DNA from: Achromobacter sp. HZ34
GTDB taxonomy: Bacteria; Pseudomonadota; Gammaproteobacteria; Burkholderiales; Burkholderiaceae_B
NCBI RefSeq assembly: GCF_002209485.1
Contig: NZ_NJIX01000001.1
Location: 620,001 to 684,000 of the forward strand
Length of the DNA: 64,000 nt
Direction of reading: 5' to 3'
Shown: in pieces, positions 8,805 through 17,351 of the stretch
Position numbering within the stretch: the stretch's first letter is position 1
How the letters are laid out: each line of letters starts with the position of its first letter
Translations under genes and position numbers: made by a program
Notes under the pieces: model-generated
The model's input: the letters and a program-made list of their open reading frames with translations, nothing else
Database searches by the model: none
What the model was told of the DNA's origin: nothing

Positions 8805-9656
8805 ATGCGCATTCCGCAAAGCCGCCTGGCCCTGCCGCTGGCCGCCCTCTTCGCCGTCTGCTTCGTCGCGCCGCTGGTCGTCCTTCTGGCCCTGTCCTTG
8901 CAGGGCGGGACGGACGCGCAGGGCTTCTCCCTGGCGCGCCTGTCCTTCGCGCACTATCGCGACTTCTTCGCTGACGGGTTCAACGACCGTATCCTCGCCA
9001 GCACGCTGCTGCTGGGGGTCAAGGCGACGGTGGTGTGCCTGCTGTTCGGCTTTCCCCTGGCCTGGATATGCGCGCAGGCGCGCAGCCCCTGGCAAAGCGT
9101 GCTGATGTTTCTTGTCGTGCTGCCCATCCTGACCAGCGTGGTGGTTCGCACCTTCGCGTGGATCGTCATCCTGGGCCGACTAGGCATCGTCAATCACACG
9201 CTGCAATGGCTGGGCGTGGTCGATGATCCAGTCAATCTATTGTTCACGGAGACCGGCGTCGTGATCGTACTGGCGCAAGTCCAGATGCCGCTCATGGTGC
9301 TACCCATCATGACCGTGCTGTCCAAGCTCGATCCCAACCTGCTGGATGCATCGCAGGCCCTGGGTGCAGGACCCTGGCGCACCTTGCGGCGGGTGATCCT
9401 GCCACTGGCGGCGCCCGGCATCGTCGCGGGCTGCATCCTTACCTACGCCGCATCCGTCACCGCCTTCGTGACGCAAACGCTGATAGGCGGCGCGCGCCTG
9501 GTCTACATGCCGCTGCGCATCTACCAGGAAGCCACCGGCGCCAACAACTGGCCGTACGCCGCCGCCATCGCCATTGTGTTCATGGTGGCGGTGCTGGCCG
9601 TCATCTACGGCGCCGGCTGGGTCGGTAAACAACTGGGAGGACCCGTTCATGCGTAG
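8805..9656 (+). CDS. ABC transporter permease, PotB type
   Basis: 283 residues with six hydrophobic segments. The cytoplasmic EAA loop that docks to the ATPase reads DASQALGAGPWRTLRRV (~residue 185), with the usual conserved Gly after the helix. The N-terminus (MRIPQSRLALPLAALFAVCF) begins directly with the first membrane span. It follows the binding protein by 20 bp and overlaps the next permease by 8 bp, so the two are translationally coupled and probably form the heterodimeric pore. Confidence 0.93.
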   Translation: MRIPQSRLALPLAALFAVCFVAPLVVLLALSLQGGTDAQGFSLARLSFAHYRDFFADGFNDRILASTLLLGVKATVVCLLFGFPLAWICAQARSPWQSVLMFLVVLPILTSVVVRTFAWIVILGRLGIVNHTLQWLGVVDDPVNLLFTETGVVIVLAQVQMPLMVLPIMTVLSKLDPNLLDASQALGAGPWRTLRRVILPLAAPGIVAGCILTYAASVTAFVTQTLIGGARLVYMPLRIYQEATGANNWPYAAAIAIVFMVAVLAVIYGAGWVGKQLGGPVHA

Positions 9657-10470
9657 CCCCGCGCCGGTCTTCAGCCACCGAATCGATTCGGTACGCCTCG
9701 TGTTCGGCGTGATGAGCGCCATTGCCCTGCTTGTCCTGGTCATGCCCACGGTGGTGATCCTGGTGACGTCGTTCACGTCCTCGGAATCACTCCGCTTCCC
9801 GCCAGCGGGCTATTCGCTGCGCTGGTACCAGGCGCTGCTGGATGCCGACCAGATGCAGCAGGCCGCGTGGACCAGCCTGGTGCTGGCCTTCTGGACCACC
9901 GTGCTGTCCGCCGTACTGGGCACCGCGGCCGCGCTGGCGCTGGCGGGCGGCCGGTCGCGCTGGACCCGGGCAGCCGACACGCTGTTCATGTCGCCCTTGC
10001 TGCTACCCGCGTTGGCCTTCGGTTTCGCGGCCCTGGTATTCATCTATGGGATCGGTTTGCGGCCCGGCATGGCGCTGCTGGTGCTGGGACACACGGTGGT
10101 GTGCGTACCTTTCATCATCCGCACCACCCTGGCCGCGCTGTCGCAACTGGACCCCGCCTTGCGCGACGCCTCGCGCAGCCTGGGCGCCGGCCAGTGGCGT
10201 ACGTTCCGCAAGATCGTGCTGCCGCTCATCGCCAAGGGCGTGGGGGCCGGCGCCTTCCTGGCGTTCATGTCTTCATTCGACAACGTGCCGGTGTCGCTGT
10301 TCCTGGCTGACGAACGCACGGAGGTGTTGCCCATCCACCTCTGGCAGCAGATTTCGTCCAATCTGGACGTGCGCGTGGCCTCGGCGTCCGGCGTCATCGT
10401 GCTGGGCACGCTGGTGCTGATGATCCTGGCGGAGCGATTCCTGGGTTTATCGCGGCAACTGCGCCAGTAG
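9649..10470 (+). CDS. ABC transporter permease, PotC type
   Basis: The ATG at 9649, preceded by GGGAGG (9635-9640), gives 273 residues. The open frame upstream is a shadow of the preceding permease. Six membrane spans are visible, with the EAA loop DASRSLGAGQWRTFRKI (~residue 175). This is the last gene of the operon that begins with the UraD/HIU-hydrolase fusion. The convergent LysR gene ends 33 bp downstream. Confidence 0.92.
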   Translation: MRSPAPVFSHRIDSVRLVFGVMSAIALLVLVMPTVVILVTSFTSSESLRFPPAGYSLRWYQALLDADQMQQAAWTSLVLAFWTTVLSAVLGTAAALALAGGRSRWTRAADTLFMSPLLLPALAFGFAALVFIYGIGLRPGMALLVLGHTVVCVPFIIRTTLAALSQLDPALRDASRSLGAGQWRTFRKIVLPLIAKGVGAGAFLAFMSSFDNVPVSLFLADERTEVLPIHLWQQISSNLDVRVASASGVIVLGTLVLMILAERFLGLSRQLRQ

Positions 10471-10503
10471 ACAGGAGGCGGCGGTCGGCAACACGCTGCG
10501 GTA

Positions 10504-11397
10504 TCAACGTCCCTTTACTCCCTCCAGGACCAGGTCGACCAGGTTGCTCACCACCGGCGGCGCCTCGCCTTTGCGATAGGCCAAGCCCAGGCTGGCCACC
10601 ATGTCGGAACCGCGCAGAGGGATGTAGCGCACATCGTCCGACCGGCTGCGGCGCATGCATGACGGCACGATGGATATGCCCAGGCCGCTGGCAACCAGAT
10701 TGATCGTCGATGAAACCTGCGGGGTGTGCTGCACTACCTTGGGCGTGAAGCCGCGCGCTTCGCAGGCGGACTTGACCATCTCCGGCAAGCCGGTGCCGCT
10801 GGCCCTGGGATACAGGATGAAGGGCTCGTCACGCAGCTCTTCCAGCCGCAAGGAGCGCCGGCTATCCAGGGCATGGCCCTTGGGCACCACCACGACCATG
10901 GGCTCGGTGGCGATCAGGGTGAAATGGATGTCCGTGTCGTTGCCGATCGGCAGCCGCACGAACGCGGCATCCAGATTGCCCTGGCGCAAGGACTCCATCA
11001 GGACACCCGTGCGGTTCTCCTCCAGGGTGATCTCCACGCGCGGATACAGGCCGCGGTAGCGTTGCAGCGCGTCCGTCACCTCGTTCCTGAATGACGCCGA
11101 CTCCGTGAAGCCGACACTCAGGCGGCCGATCACCCCTTGGGCGCTCACCTGGCATTTGATCGCGGCGCGTTGCACATGCTCCAGGATGGCGCGCGCTTCC
11201 TCCAGGTAGACCTGGCCCGGACGCGTCAGGGTCACCCGCCCAGGTTGGCGGTCGAACAGCTGTACACCCAGCTCCTGCTCCAGCGCCTTGATCTGCGCGG
11301 TCAAGGGCGGCTGGGCGATGCCGATACGCTGGGCGGCCCGCGTGAAGTGCAGTTCTTCGGCGACGGCGATGAAGTATCTGAGGTGGCGCAGGTCCAT
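10504..11397 (-). CDS. LysR-family transcriptional regulator divergent from aconitase
   Basis: The ATG at 11397 gives 297 residues beginning MDLRHLRYFIAVAEELHFTR, the standard LysR helix-turn-helix start of the BenM/CatM/CbbR-like group. A further ~10 residues upstream are in frame but lack family character. The effector domain spans ~90-295 (VGFTESASFRNEVTDALQR, then ASGLGISIVPSCMRR). It reads away from acnA across a ~91-bp gap, the classic arrangement for a LysR protein acting on its divergent neighbour. The coinducer is unknown; a tricarboxylate is a reasonable guess. Confidence 0.92.
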   Translation of the reverse strand: MDLRHLRYFIAVAEELHFTRAAQRIGIAQPPLTAQIKALEQELGVQLFDRQPGRVTLTRPGQVYLEEARAILEHVQRAAIKCQVSAQGVIGRLSVGFTESASFRNEVTDALQRYRGLYPRVEITLEENRTGVLMESLRQGNLDAAFVRLPIGNDTDIHFTLIATEPMVVVVPKGHALDSRRSLRLEELRDEPFILYPRASGTGLPEMVKSACEARGFTPKVVQHTPQVSSTINLVASGLGISIVPSCMRRSRSDDVRYIPLRGSDMVASLGLAYRKGEAPPVVSNLVDLVLEGVKGR

Positions 11398-11488
11398 ACG
11401 TTTAAAGTATCGCGAGTGCAATCTCAATATATTAGACGCGCGTGATGACGGCGCCTAGACTTGCATTCCTGTCTCGCCTACCCCGAGG

Positions 11489-14152
11489 ATGCTCATGAAA
11501 TTCCGTGCCGCGGACGCCCTGCGTCCCCTGTCCATAGCCGGTCAGCCCGCCGCCCGCTACTACGCCTTGGGCGCCCTGGAGGAAATGGGTTTCGGTGCCA
11601 TTTCCCGCCTGCCCCATTCCATACGCATCATCCTGGAGTCGGTGCTACGCAATCTCGATGGCGTCAGCGTGCAGGAAAGCCATTTGCGCGAACTGGCCGC
11701 CTGGCAACCCAAGGCCGAGCGCAATAGCGAGATCCCGTTTGTCGTGTCCCGCATCGTGGCGCCGGATTCGTCCGGCGTGCCCCTGCTGGCAGACCTGGCC
11801 GCCATGCGCGAAGCCGCCGCCGAAGCGGGCATGGACCCGGCTGCCATCGAACCCCTGGTACCCGTGGACCTGATCGTCGATCACTCCATCTCCGTCGAAC
11901 ATGCGGGTTCCGGCAACGCGCTGGCGCGAAACATGGCGGTCGAGTACGAACGTAACGGCGAGCGCTATTCCTTTCTCAAGTGGGCGGCGAACGCATTCAG
12001 TGCCTTTCGCATCTTTCCGCCCGGCACCGGCATCATTCACCAGATCAATCTGGAACTGCTCGCGCGCGGCGTCCATCAGAAGGATGGCATTGCCTATTTC
12101 GACTCCCTGGTGGGCACGGACAGCCACACGCCCATGATCAATGGCATCGGCGTGGTGGGATGGGGCGTAGGCGGCATCGAGGCCGAAGCGGCCATGCTGG
12201 GCCAGCCTATCTATGTCGTGGCGCCGGACGTCGTCGGCGTGGAACTGGTCGGCACGCCGCGCCCCGGCATCCTGGCCACCGACATCGTGTTGACGGTGGT
12301 ACAAGCCTTGCGGGCCAAGAAGGTCGTCGGCAAGTTCGTCGAATTCTTCGGTGCGGGCGTGAGCGCCCTGGCGGCGGTCGACCGCGCCACCATCGCCAAT
12401 ATGGCGCCGGAATACGGCGCGACGCTGGTCCTGTTCCCGGTGGATGAACGCACCCTGGACTATTTGCATTCCGTCGGCCGCAAGGAAAGCGAGCTGGCCG
12501 CGCTGGCCGCGTATTTCAAGGCGCAGGACATGTTCGGGGTGCCCGCTGCCGGCGCCATCGACTACAGCGACACGCTGCGTATCGACCTGGGCGCGGTGGA
12601 GCCCAGCGTCGCCGGGCCGTCGCGCCCGCAGGACCGTATCGCCCTGGCTGACCTGAAGCATTCGGTGCGCCAGCTGCTGGAAGCGAAAGGCGGGACTGGC
12701 AGTCCCGCAACGCCGGCCACGGCGCTACGCGATGGCGACGTGGTCCTTGCCGCCATCACATCCTGTACCAACACTTCGAACTATCGGTCGATACTCGCCG
12801 CGGGCGTGCTAGCCAGGAATGCGGTCCGCAAGGGCTTGCGCGCTGCGCCCCATGTGAAGACGTCCTTCACGCCCGGCTCGCGGGCGGTCACCGAGTACCT
12901 GAAAGCGGCCGGACTGGACACCCCGCTGGACGCCCTGGGCTTCCAGGTGGCGGGCTACGGCTGTGCCACCTGCATGGGTAATTCCGGCCCGCTGGCGCCG
13001 GAGATCGCCGATGAGATCAAGCAAGGCGATCTCACCGTGGCGGCGGTGCTGTCGGGCAACCGCAATTTCGAGGCGCGGATACACCAGGCCATCAAGGCCA
13101 ACTACCTGATGAGTCCGCCCTTGGTCGTCGCCTTCGCCATCGCGGGAACCAGCGCTTTCGATCCAGCCGCCGACGCCCTGGGCACGGGGGCCGATGGCGC
13201 GCCGGTCTACCTGCGCGATATCTGGCCCACTGACGCTGAAATGGCGGAAATGCTTCCCTACGCCCTGGATCCGGGCAACGTCCTGCGCGTGTACGCCAAG
13301 CCGTCCGCCAACCCGCTGTGGGAAGCCCTGGACGCGCCGGCGGGAGACCTGTTCACCTGGCAGCAGGGGTCGACGTATCTCAAGCGCCCGCCCTTCTTCG
13401 ACGGCGTCACGCGTGAGCTGCCGGCGCAGCCTGCCATCCGTGGCGCGCGCGCCTTGGCCATCCTTGGCGATTCGGTCACGACCGATCACATCAATCCCGG
13501 CGGCTCGATTCCTGCCGAATCGGAATCCGGCCAGTACCTGATTTCGCTGGGCGTGGCCCCTGCCGATTTCAATAGCTATATCTCACGGCGCGCCCACGAC
13601 GACGTCATGGTGCGCAGCACCTTCGCCAACGTCCGCGTGCGCAACCTGATGGTCCCGGAGATCGGCAGCAAGACGCTGCACCAGCCGGACGGCACGCCCA
13701 TGAGCATTTTCGCGGCCGCCACGAAGTATGCGGAGCAAGGCGTGCCCATGATCGTCTTCGCCGGCGAGGAGTATGGCAATGGCTCCAGCCGCGATTGGGC
13801 AGCGAAAGGCCCGCGCCTTCTGGGTATCCGCGCGGTCATCGCACGCAGTTTCGAGCGTATCCACCGCAGCAACCTGGTGGGCATGGGCATCCTGCCCCTG
13901 GAGTTCGTGGACGGCCAGAATGCGCAGGCCCTGGGCCTGACGGGCGATGAAACCTTCGACCTGCCCGGCGATCTTGCCGACATCCAGGTAGGACAGTCCA
14001 TGCAGCTGGTGATTCATCGCAAGGACGGCACGACGCAGACCGTACCCCTGCGCGCGCGCATCGATTCGGCGATCGAAGCGGCCTATTTCCTGCATGGCGG
14101 CATCCTGCCTTATGTGTTGAGGAATCGCCTGGAACAGCAGACCGAAGCCTGA
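11489..14152 (+). CDS. acnA: Aconitate hydratase, AcnA/IRP family
   Basis: An 887-residue aconitase that interconverts citrate and isocitrate through cis-aconitate using a [4Fe-4S] cluster. Cluster ligands are visible as the Cys in ITSCTNTSNYRS (~residue 425) and the CATC pair in VAGYGCATCMGNSGPL (~490). Other landmarks are VDLIVDHSISVEHAG, GTDSHTPMINGIGVVGWGVG and the swivelling C-terminal domain with GDSVTTDHINPGGSIP and AGEEYGNGSSRDWAAKGPRL. Length matches AcnA. It is monocistronic and lies divergent from a LysR gene, which is more typical of an inducible accessory aconitase than of a housekeeping one. That distinction is an inference. Confidence 0.95.
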   Translation: MLMKFRAADALRPLSIAGQPAARYYALGALEEMGFGAISRLPHSIRIILESVLRNLDGVSVQESHLRELAAWQPKAERNSEIPFVVSRIVAPDSSGVPLLADLAAMREAAAEAGMDPAAIEPLVPVDLIVDHSISVEHAGSGNALARNMAVEYERNGERYSFLKWAANAFSAFRIFPPGTGIIHQINLELLARGVHQKDGIAYFDSLVGTDSHTPMINGIGVVGWGVGGIEAEAAMLGQPIYVVAPDVVGVELVGTPRPGILATDIVLTVVQALRAKKVVGKFVEFFGAGVSALAAVDRATIANMAPEYGATLVLFPVDERTLDYLHSVGRKESELAALAAYFKAQDMFGVPAAGAIDYSDTLRIDLGAVEPSVAGPSRPQDRIALADLKHSVRQLLEAKGGTGSPATPATALRDGDVVLAAITSCTNTSNYRSILAAGVLARNAVRKGLRAAPHVKTSFTPGSRAVTEYLKAAGLDTPLDALGFQVAGYGCATCMGNSGPLAPEIADEIKQGDLTVAAVLSGNRNFEARIHQAIKANYLMSPPLVVAFAIAGTSAFDPAADALGTGADGAPVYLRDIWPTDAEMAEMLPYALDPGNVLRVYAKPSANPLWEALDAPAGDLFTWQQGSTYLKRPPFFDGVTRELPAQPAIRGARALAILGDSVTTDHINPGGSIPAESESGQYLISLGVAPADFNSYISRRAHDDVMVRSTFANVRVRNLMVPEIGSKTLHQPDGTPMSIFAAATKYAEQGVPMIVFAGEEYGNGSSRDWAAKGPRLLGIRAVIARSFERIHRSNLVGMGILPLEFVDGQNAQALGLTGDETFDLPGDLADIQVGQSMQLVIHRKDGTTQTVPLRARIDSAIEAAYFLHGGILPYVLRNRLEQQTEA

Positions 14153-14276
14153 GACCGAAGTTTTCTGCCGCTGTGGAGGGCGCTTCGGATCGCCGGCTAC
14201 GGCAGTCGACGCATACGTTGGCCCTCGATCTTTCCGCTATAGTCGCCGCCATGACCAACCAGGGCAATGACGGACG

Positions 14277-14804
14277 ATGGCGTATCAGATAACGGTGGGC
14301 GCGGTGGATGCCGGCGCGGCTGGTGCAATGGTCGAGGGCCTGGCCGACGTGCTGGTCGACTGTGTCGACGGCGGCGCCTCGGTCAGCTTCATGGCGCCCA
14401 TGGCGCGGCAGCAAGCCGTGCGCTTCTGGCAAGGCGTGGTGGACGGCGTCGCGCGCGGCGAACGTATCCTGCTGGTGGCCCGGGATGCCACGGGACGAGT
14501 CGCGGGCACGGTCCAGCTGGTGGTCGGGCAACCGCCCAACCAGCCGCATCGCGCCGATGTGTCCAAGCTGCTGGTGCACCGGGACTTCAGGCGCCAGGGC
14601 GTGGGACGGCTGCTGATGGAAGCCGTGGACCAGGCCGCGGCCGCCGCTGGCAAGTCGGTTTTGGTGCTGGACACGGAAACCGGCGGCGACGCCGAGCGCC
14701 TGTATGAACGCAGCGGCTGGACGCGCGCCGGCGTCATCCCGGATTTCGCGCTGAAGCCCCATGGCGGCCTGTGCGCGACCACTTTTTTCTACAAGCAGGT
14801 GTGA
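14277..14804 (+). CDS. GNAT-family N-acetyltransferase
   Basis: 175 residues with the GNAT core. A substrate region comes first, then strand VAGTVQLVVGQPP, the acetyl-CoA pyrophosphate loop HRDFRRQGVGRLLMEAVD (R/Q-x-x-G-x-G/A pattern, ~residue 105), strand KSVLVLDTETGGDAERLYER and SGWTRAGVIPDFA. Family members acetylate small molecules or protein amines. The substrate is unknown. It converges on the amidohydrolase gene with a single base between the stop codons. TATAGT at 14238-14243 may belong to its promoter. Confidence 0.88.
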   Translation: MAYQITVGAVDAGAAGAMVEGLADVLVDCVDGGASVSFMAPMARQQAVRFWQGVVDGVARGERILLVARDATGRVAGTVQLVVGQPPNQPHRADVSKLLVHRDFRRQGVGRLLMEAVDQAAAAAGKSVLVLDTETGGDAERLYERSGWTRAGVIPDFALKPHGGLCATTFFYKQV

Positions 14805-14805
14805 A

Positions 14806-16251
14806 TCACGTCCTCAACGACAGCAGGTCCTTGTGGATCTGCCCGTCCTTCATGATCAGCCGCAGGTTTTTCTCCGGCTGGCTCAGCACCATCAGATCGT
14901 CCAGCGGATTGCCTTCGACCACCAGCAGGTCCGCATAAGCCCCCTGCTCCAGGACGCCCAGCTTCGCGGGATAAGGATTGCGATGCCCGGACAGCGCCAG
15001 CAGTTCGGCATTGGTCGCCGTCGCCATCCGCAGCGCCTCCGCATTCGAATACCAGTGGCGCATATTCGCCAGCATCAAGCCCTGGCGCTGCGCCACGGTG
15101 GCCGAGAAGATCAGGTCCGTACCGAAAGCCGTCTTGATGCCGTGCTTGGCAGCCAGGCCATAAGTCCTGGCCGTCCCTGCCGTGACTTCCAGGAAGCGCA
15201 GGCGGCCCGGTCCGCTCAAGGGCGCCACGTCGCTCTCGTCCATGAACGGCTGCATGCTCAACCACGTTCCGCTGCTTGCCATCCTGGCCGCAGTGGCGTC
15301 GTCCATCAGATGCCCGTGCTCGATGCATTGCACGCCGGCGGCAAGCGACCGCTGGATGGCCTCGGGCGTGTAAGCGTGGTTCATGACGTAGGACCCCCAG
15401 TCGCGCGCGGTCTCCACGCCGGCACGCAACTGCTGCTCGGTGAAAGTCAGCATATCCAGCGGACTGCGCGGCGACGATACGCCGCCGCAGCCCACCATCT
15501 TCACCTGCGAGGCCCCCTGCAAGAACTGCTCGCGCACCCGCATGCGCACTTCGTCCTCGCTGTCGGCGATGGCGGCGCCGCCGTCCTGCTCGCTTTGGCT
15601 GACACGGCTGCTGGTGCGCGGCAACTCGAACAACTGGCGGAAATCACCGTGCCCGCCAGTGGTGGTGATCATGGCGCCGGAAGGATAGATGCGCGGCCCG
15701 TCCACGATGCCGCTGTCGATGGCCTGCTTCAGCGCGAAGGACGGGCCACCCGCATCCCGTATCGTGGTGAAGCCACGCATCAGCGTATTGCGCGCCTCGG
15801 TGGCGGCAGCGATGTGCACGAAGGCGAAATCGACCTGCAGTATGGTCTGGATAGGCAGCGCGGCCAGCAAGGCATGCCAGTGCATGTCGATCAGGCCCGG
15901 CATCACCACCCGGCCGCCGCAATCCAGCACCTTGGCCCCTTCCCGCGCCGGCGGCTGGCCCTGGCCGACCTGGGCAATGGTCGACCCTTCCACCACCAGG
16001 AACAGGCCATCCTGCAATTGCGCCGACTTGCCGTCATACAGTCTGAGATTCGTCAGGATGAGCGGCACGCGTTCGCCGCCCGCCGCTGCCGCCCGGGCCA
16101 TGCCGGGAAACAGGCTGGCCAGCAACGACGCGCCCATGCCAACGACGAAGCCCCGGCGCGACAGGTCGGCGCTGATGCGCCGATTGGCATACGCCACCTG
16201 GGAGCGGGTACAAAGGCAGGGGACCCCGCCCTGCTCAGATCGGCGCGACAC
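14806..16251 (-). CDS. Tat-exported amidohydrolase family protein
   Basis: Up to 481 residues from a GTG at 16251. A GTG at 16197 (~463 residues) may be the true start because the first 18 residues overlap the neighbouring lipoprotein gene. A Tat signal, LSRRGFVVGMGASLLASL, lies at residues ~30-50, so the enzyme is exported. The TIM-barrel metal site is intact: VVMPGLIDMHWHALL (HxH), the carboxylated-Lys region QVKMVGCGGVSS, His in MNHAYTPEAI and CIEHGHLMDD, and Asp in FGTDLIF. The nearest types are Xaa-Pro/arginine-type dipeptidases and imidazolonepropionase-like hydrolases. The substrate is unknown. Confidence 0.88.
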   Translation of the reverse strand: MSRRSEQGGVPCLCTRSQVAYANRRISADLSRRGFVVGMGASLLASLFPGMARAAAAGGERVPLILTNLRLYDGKSAQLQDGLFLVVEGSTIAQVGQGQPPAREGAKVLDCGGRVVMPGLIDMHWHALLAALPIQTILQVDFAFVHIAAATEARNTLMRGFTTIRDAGGPSFALKQAIDSGIVDGPRIYPSGAMITTTGGHGDFRQLFELPRTSSRVSQSEQDGGAAIADSEDEVRMRVREQFLQGASQVKMVGCGGVSSPRSPLDMLTFTEQQLRAGVETARDWGSYVMNHAYTPEAIQRSLAAGVQCIEHGHLMDDATAARMASSGTWLSMQPFMDESDVAPLSGPGRLRFLEVTAGTARTYGLAAKHGIKTAFGTDLIFSATVAQRQGLMLANMRHWYSNAEALRMATATNAELLALSGHRNPYPAKLGVLEQGAYADLLVVEGNPLDDLMVLSQPEKNLRLIMKDGQIHKDLLSLRT

Positions 16252-16705
16252 GGCTGCTGCCGCCTTGCGTGACGATCTGCACGCGTTGGCCTATGCCCAC
16301 CGGCACATCGGCCTGTTGCGCGATGACGCGCGTCTCGCCGTTGTCCAGTTGCACGGTGATCTCCAGGCCTTGCGTACGGCCACGGGCGTTTTCGACGGCA
16401 TTGCCCGCCATTGCCCCGCCGACGGCGCCGCCCACGGTGGTGATACGGCGCCCCGAGCCGCCGCCGATCGCATTGCCGGCCACCGCGCCCAGCGCGCCGC
16501 CCGCGACCATGCCCAGGCCCGAGGTACCCGAAGACTGGATGGTGATCGGTCGAACGGCGGTCACATGGCCCAGGACGACGGTCTGCGCCCGTTGAGTCTG
16601 TTCGAAGGTGTAGACGCGCGACGAGGCATTGGGATTGGCGCAGCCCACCGTGATCAGCGTCAGCCCGGTCAGCGCCAGCAGCGCGACGGTGCGAGTGTGT
16701 GTCAT
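16235..16705 (-). CDS. Glycine-zipper outer membrane lipoprotein (SlyB/Pcp-like)
   Basis: 156 residues from an ATG at 16705 with a strong ribosome binding site (AAGGAGG just upstream). A short lipoprotein signal ends at Cys ~22 (TLITVGC, an atypical lipobox with Thr at -3). Residues ~65-110 are glycine-rich with repeated GxxxG spacing (GLGMVAGGALGAVAGNAIGG and VGGAVGGAMAGNAVEN), the 2TM glycine-zipper domain of SlyB-type proteins. The C-terminal ~45 residues are a beta-rich tail (VQLDNGETRVI, GQRVQIVTQGG). Such proteins stabilise the outer membrane and are often part of envelope-stress or Mg2+ regulons. It lies 46 bp after another lipoprotein gene. Confidence 0.9.
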   Translation of the reverse strand: MTHTRTVALLALTGLTLITVGCANPNASSRVYTFEQTQRAQTVVLGHVTAVRPITIQSSGTSGLGMVAGGALGAVAGNAIGGGSGRRITTVGGAVGGAMAGNAVENARGRTQGLEITVQLDNGETRVIAQQADVPVGIGQRVQIVTQGGSSRVAPI

Positions 16706-16751
16706 GTTGCCTCCTTGGGAGGTTGATCGCGAGCGTGAGATGAAGCCGGAT

Positions 16752-17189
16752 TCAACGAGGCATGCCGGGCGGCGGCGACGGCGGCACGGGCACCTGGTCC
16801 TGCAGGTTGCCACGGGTGAACCTGCCATTGGCGTCGAGTATCCCTACCGGACGCCCATTGAAGAACACCGCCCGGTAAGGAAGATATTGCGGCGGCGGCT
16901 TGGCATCCAGGGTGTCGTAGGTGGCGACGTCGAAGTCGTACTCCCAGCCCATCATGGGCTGGCCGTCCTGGTCGGTGAAGGTCGTCTGCTTGACCGAGGC
17001 GTCGTAGCCGCGGTCTCGATACGTGACGTATCGGGTGGGCGGCAAGGTGTCGCGCAGCGAAGACATGTATTGATGGAGGTCTTCATCGCTGGGAGGGGTG
17101 CCGTACTGCGCGATGGTGGCCTGATTGCCTGATTGGGAGGCGCAGCCGGCCAGAACGCAGACGGACAACGCAAGGGCTACCCTGTTCAT
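16752..17189 (-). CDS. Small hypothetical lipoprotein
   Basis: 145 residues with a clear lipoprotein signal: MNRVALALSVCVLAGC, lipobox LAGC, acylated Cys at 16. The mature part is hydrophilic, Tyr-rich and Pro-rich (PPPQYLPYR, VPVPPSPPPGMPR), with a likely beta-strand core YRAVFFNGRPVGILDANGRF. I do not recognise the family. It is upstream of and on the same strand as the glycine-zipper lipoprotein, so the two may be cotranscribed. A 12-bp perfect palindrome lies 55 bp before its start. Confidence 0.8.
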   Translation of the reverse strand: MNRVALALSVCVLAGCASQSGNQATIAQYGTPPSDEDLHQYMSSLRDTLPPTRYVTYRDRGYDASVKQTTFTDQDGQPMMGWEYDFDVATYDTLDAKPPPQYLPYRAVFFNGRPVGILDANGRFTRGNLQDQVPVPPSPPPGMPR

Positions 17190-17243
17190 CGAAGTTCCTC
17201 CTGAAGATCACGCACGCCGCGGAGGCATGCGCCAAGGTACTGC

Positions 17244-17255
17244 AGGAAATTTCCT
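17244..17255. promoter_or_regulatory. 12-bp perfect palindrome AGGAAATTTCCT upstream of lipoprotein genes
   Basis: AGGAAATTTCCT is perfectly self-complementary and lies in the 162-bp gap between the AI-2E-family gene and the lipoprotein pair, 55-66 bp ahead of the lipoprotein start. Position and symmetry fit an operator for a dimeric repressor or activator. No regulator can be assigned. Confidence 0.35.
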
Positions 17256-17351
17256 CGACCGCGGGGACATTAATACTCTCATGTGGTGCGCCTTGGCAAG
17301 AAGCAATTGCAGGGCGTGTCCTTAATGCAGAGCAGCGGTCGAGCAGCAAGG

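Noticed and set aside
14761-16272. 503-aa + strand open frame
   Set aside because: Antisense shadow of the Tat-exported amidohydrolase, which has intact metal-site motifs and a signal peptide.
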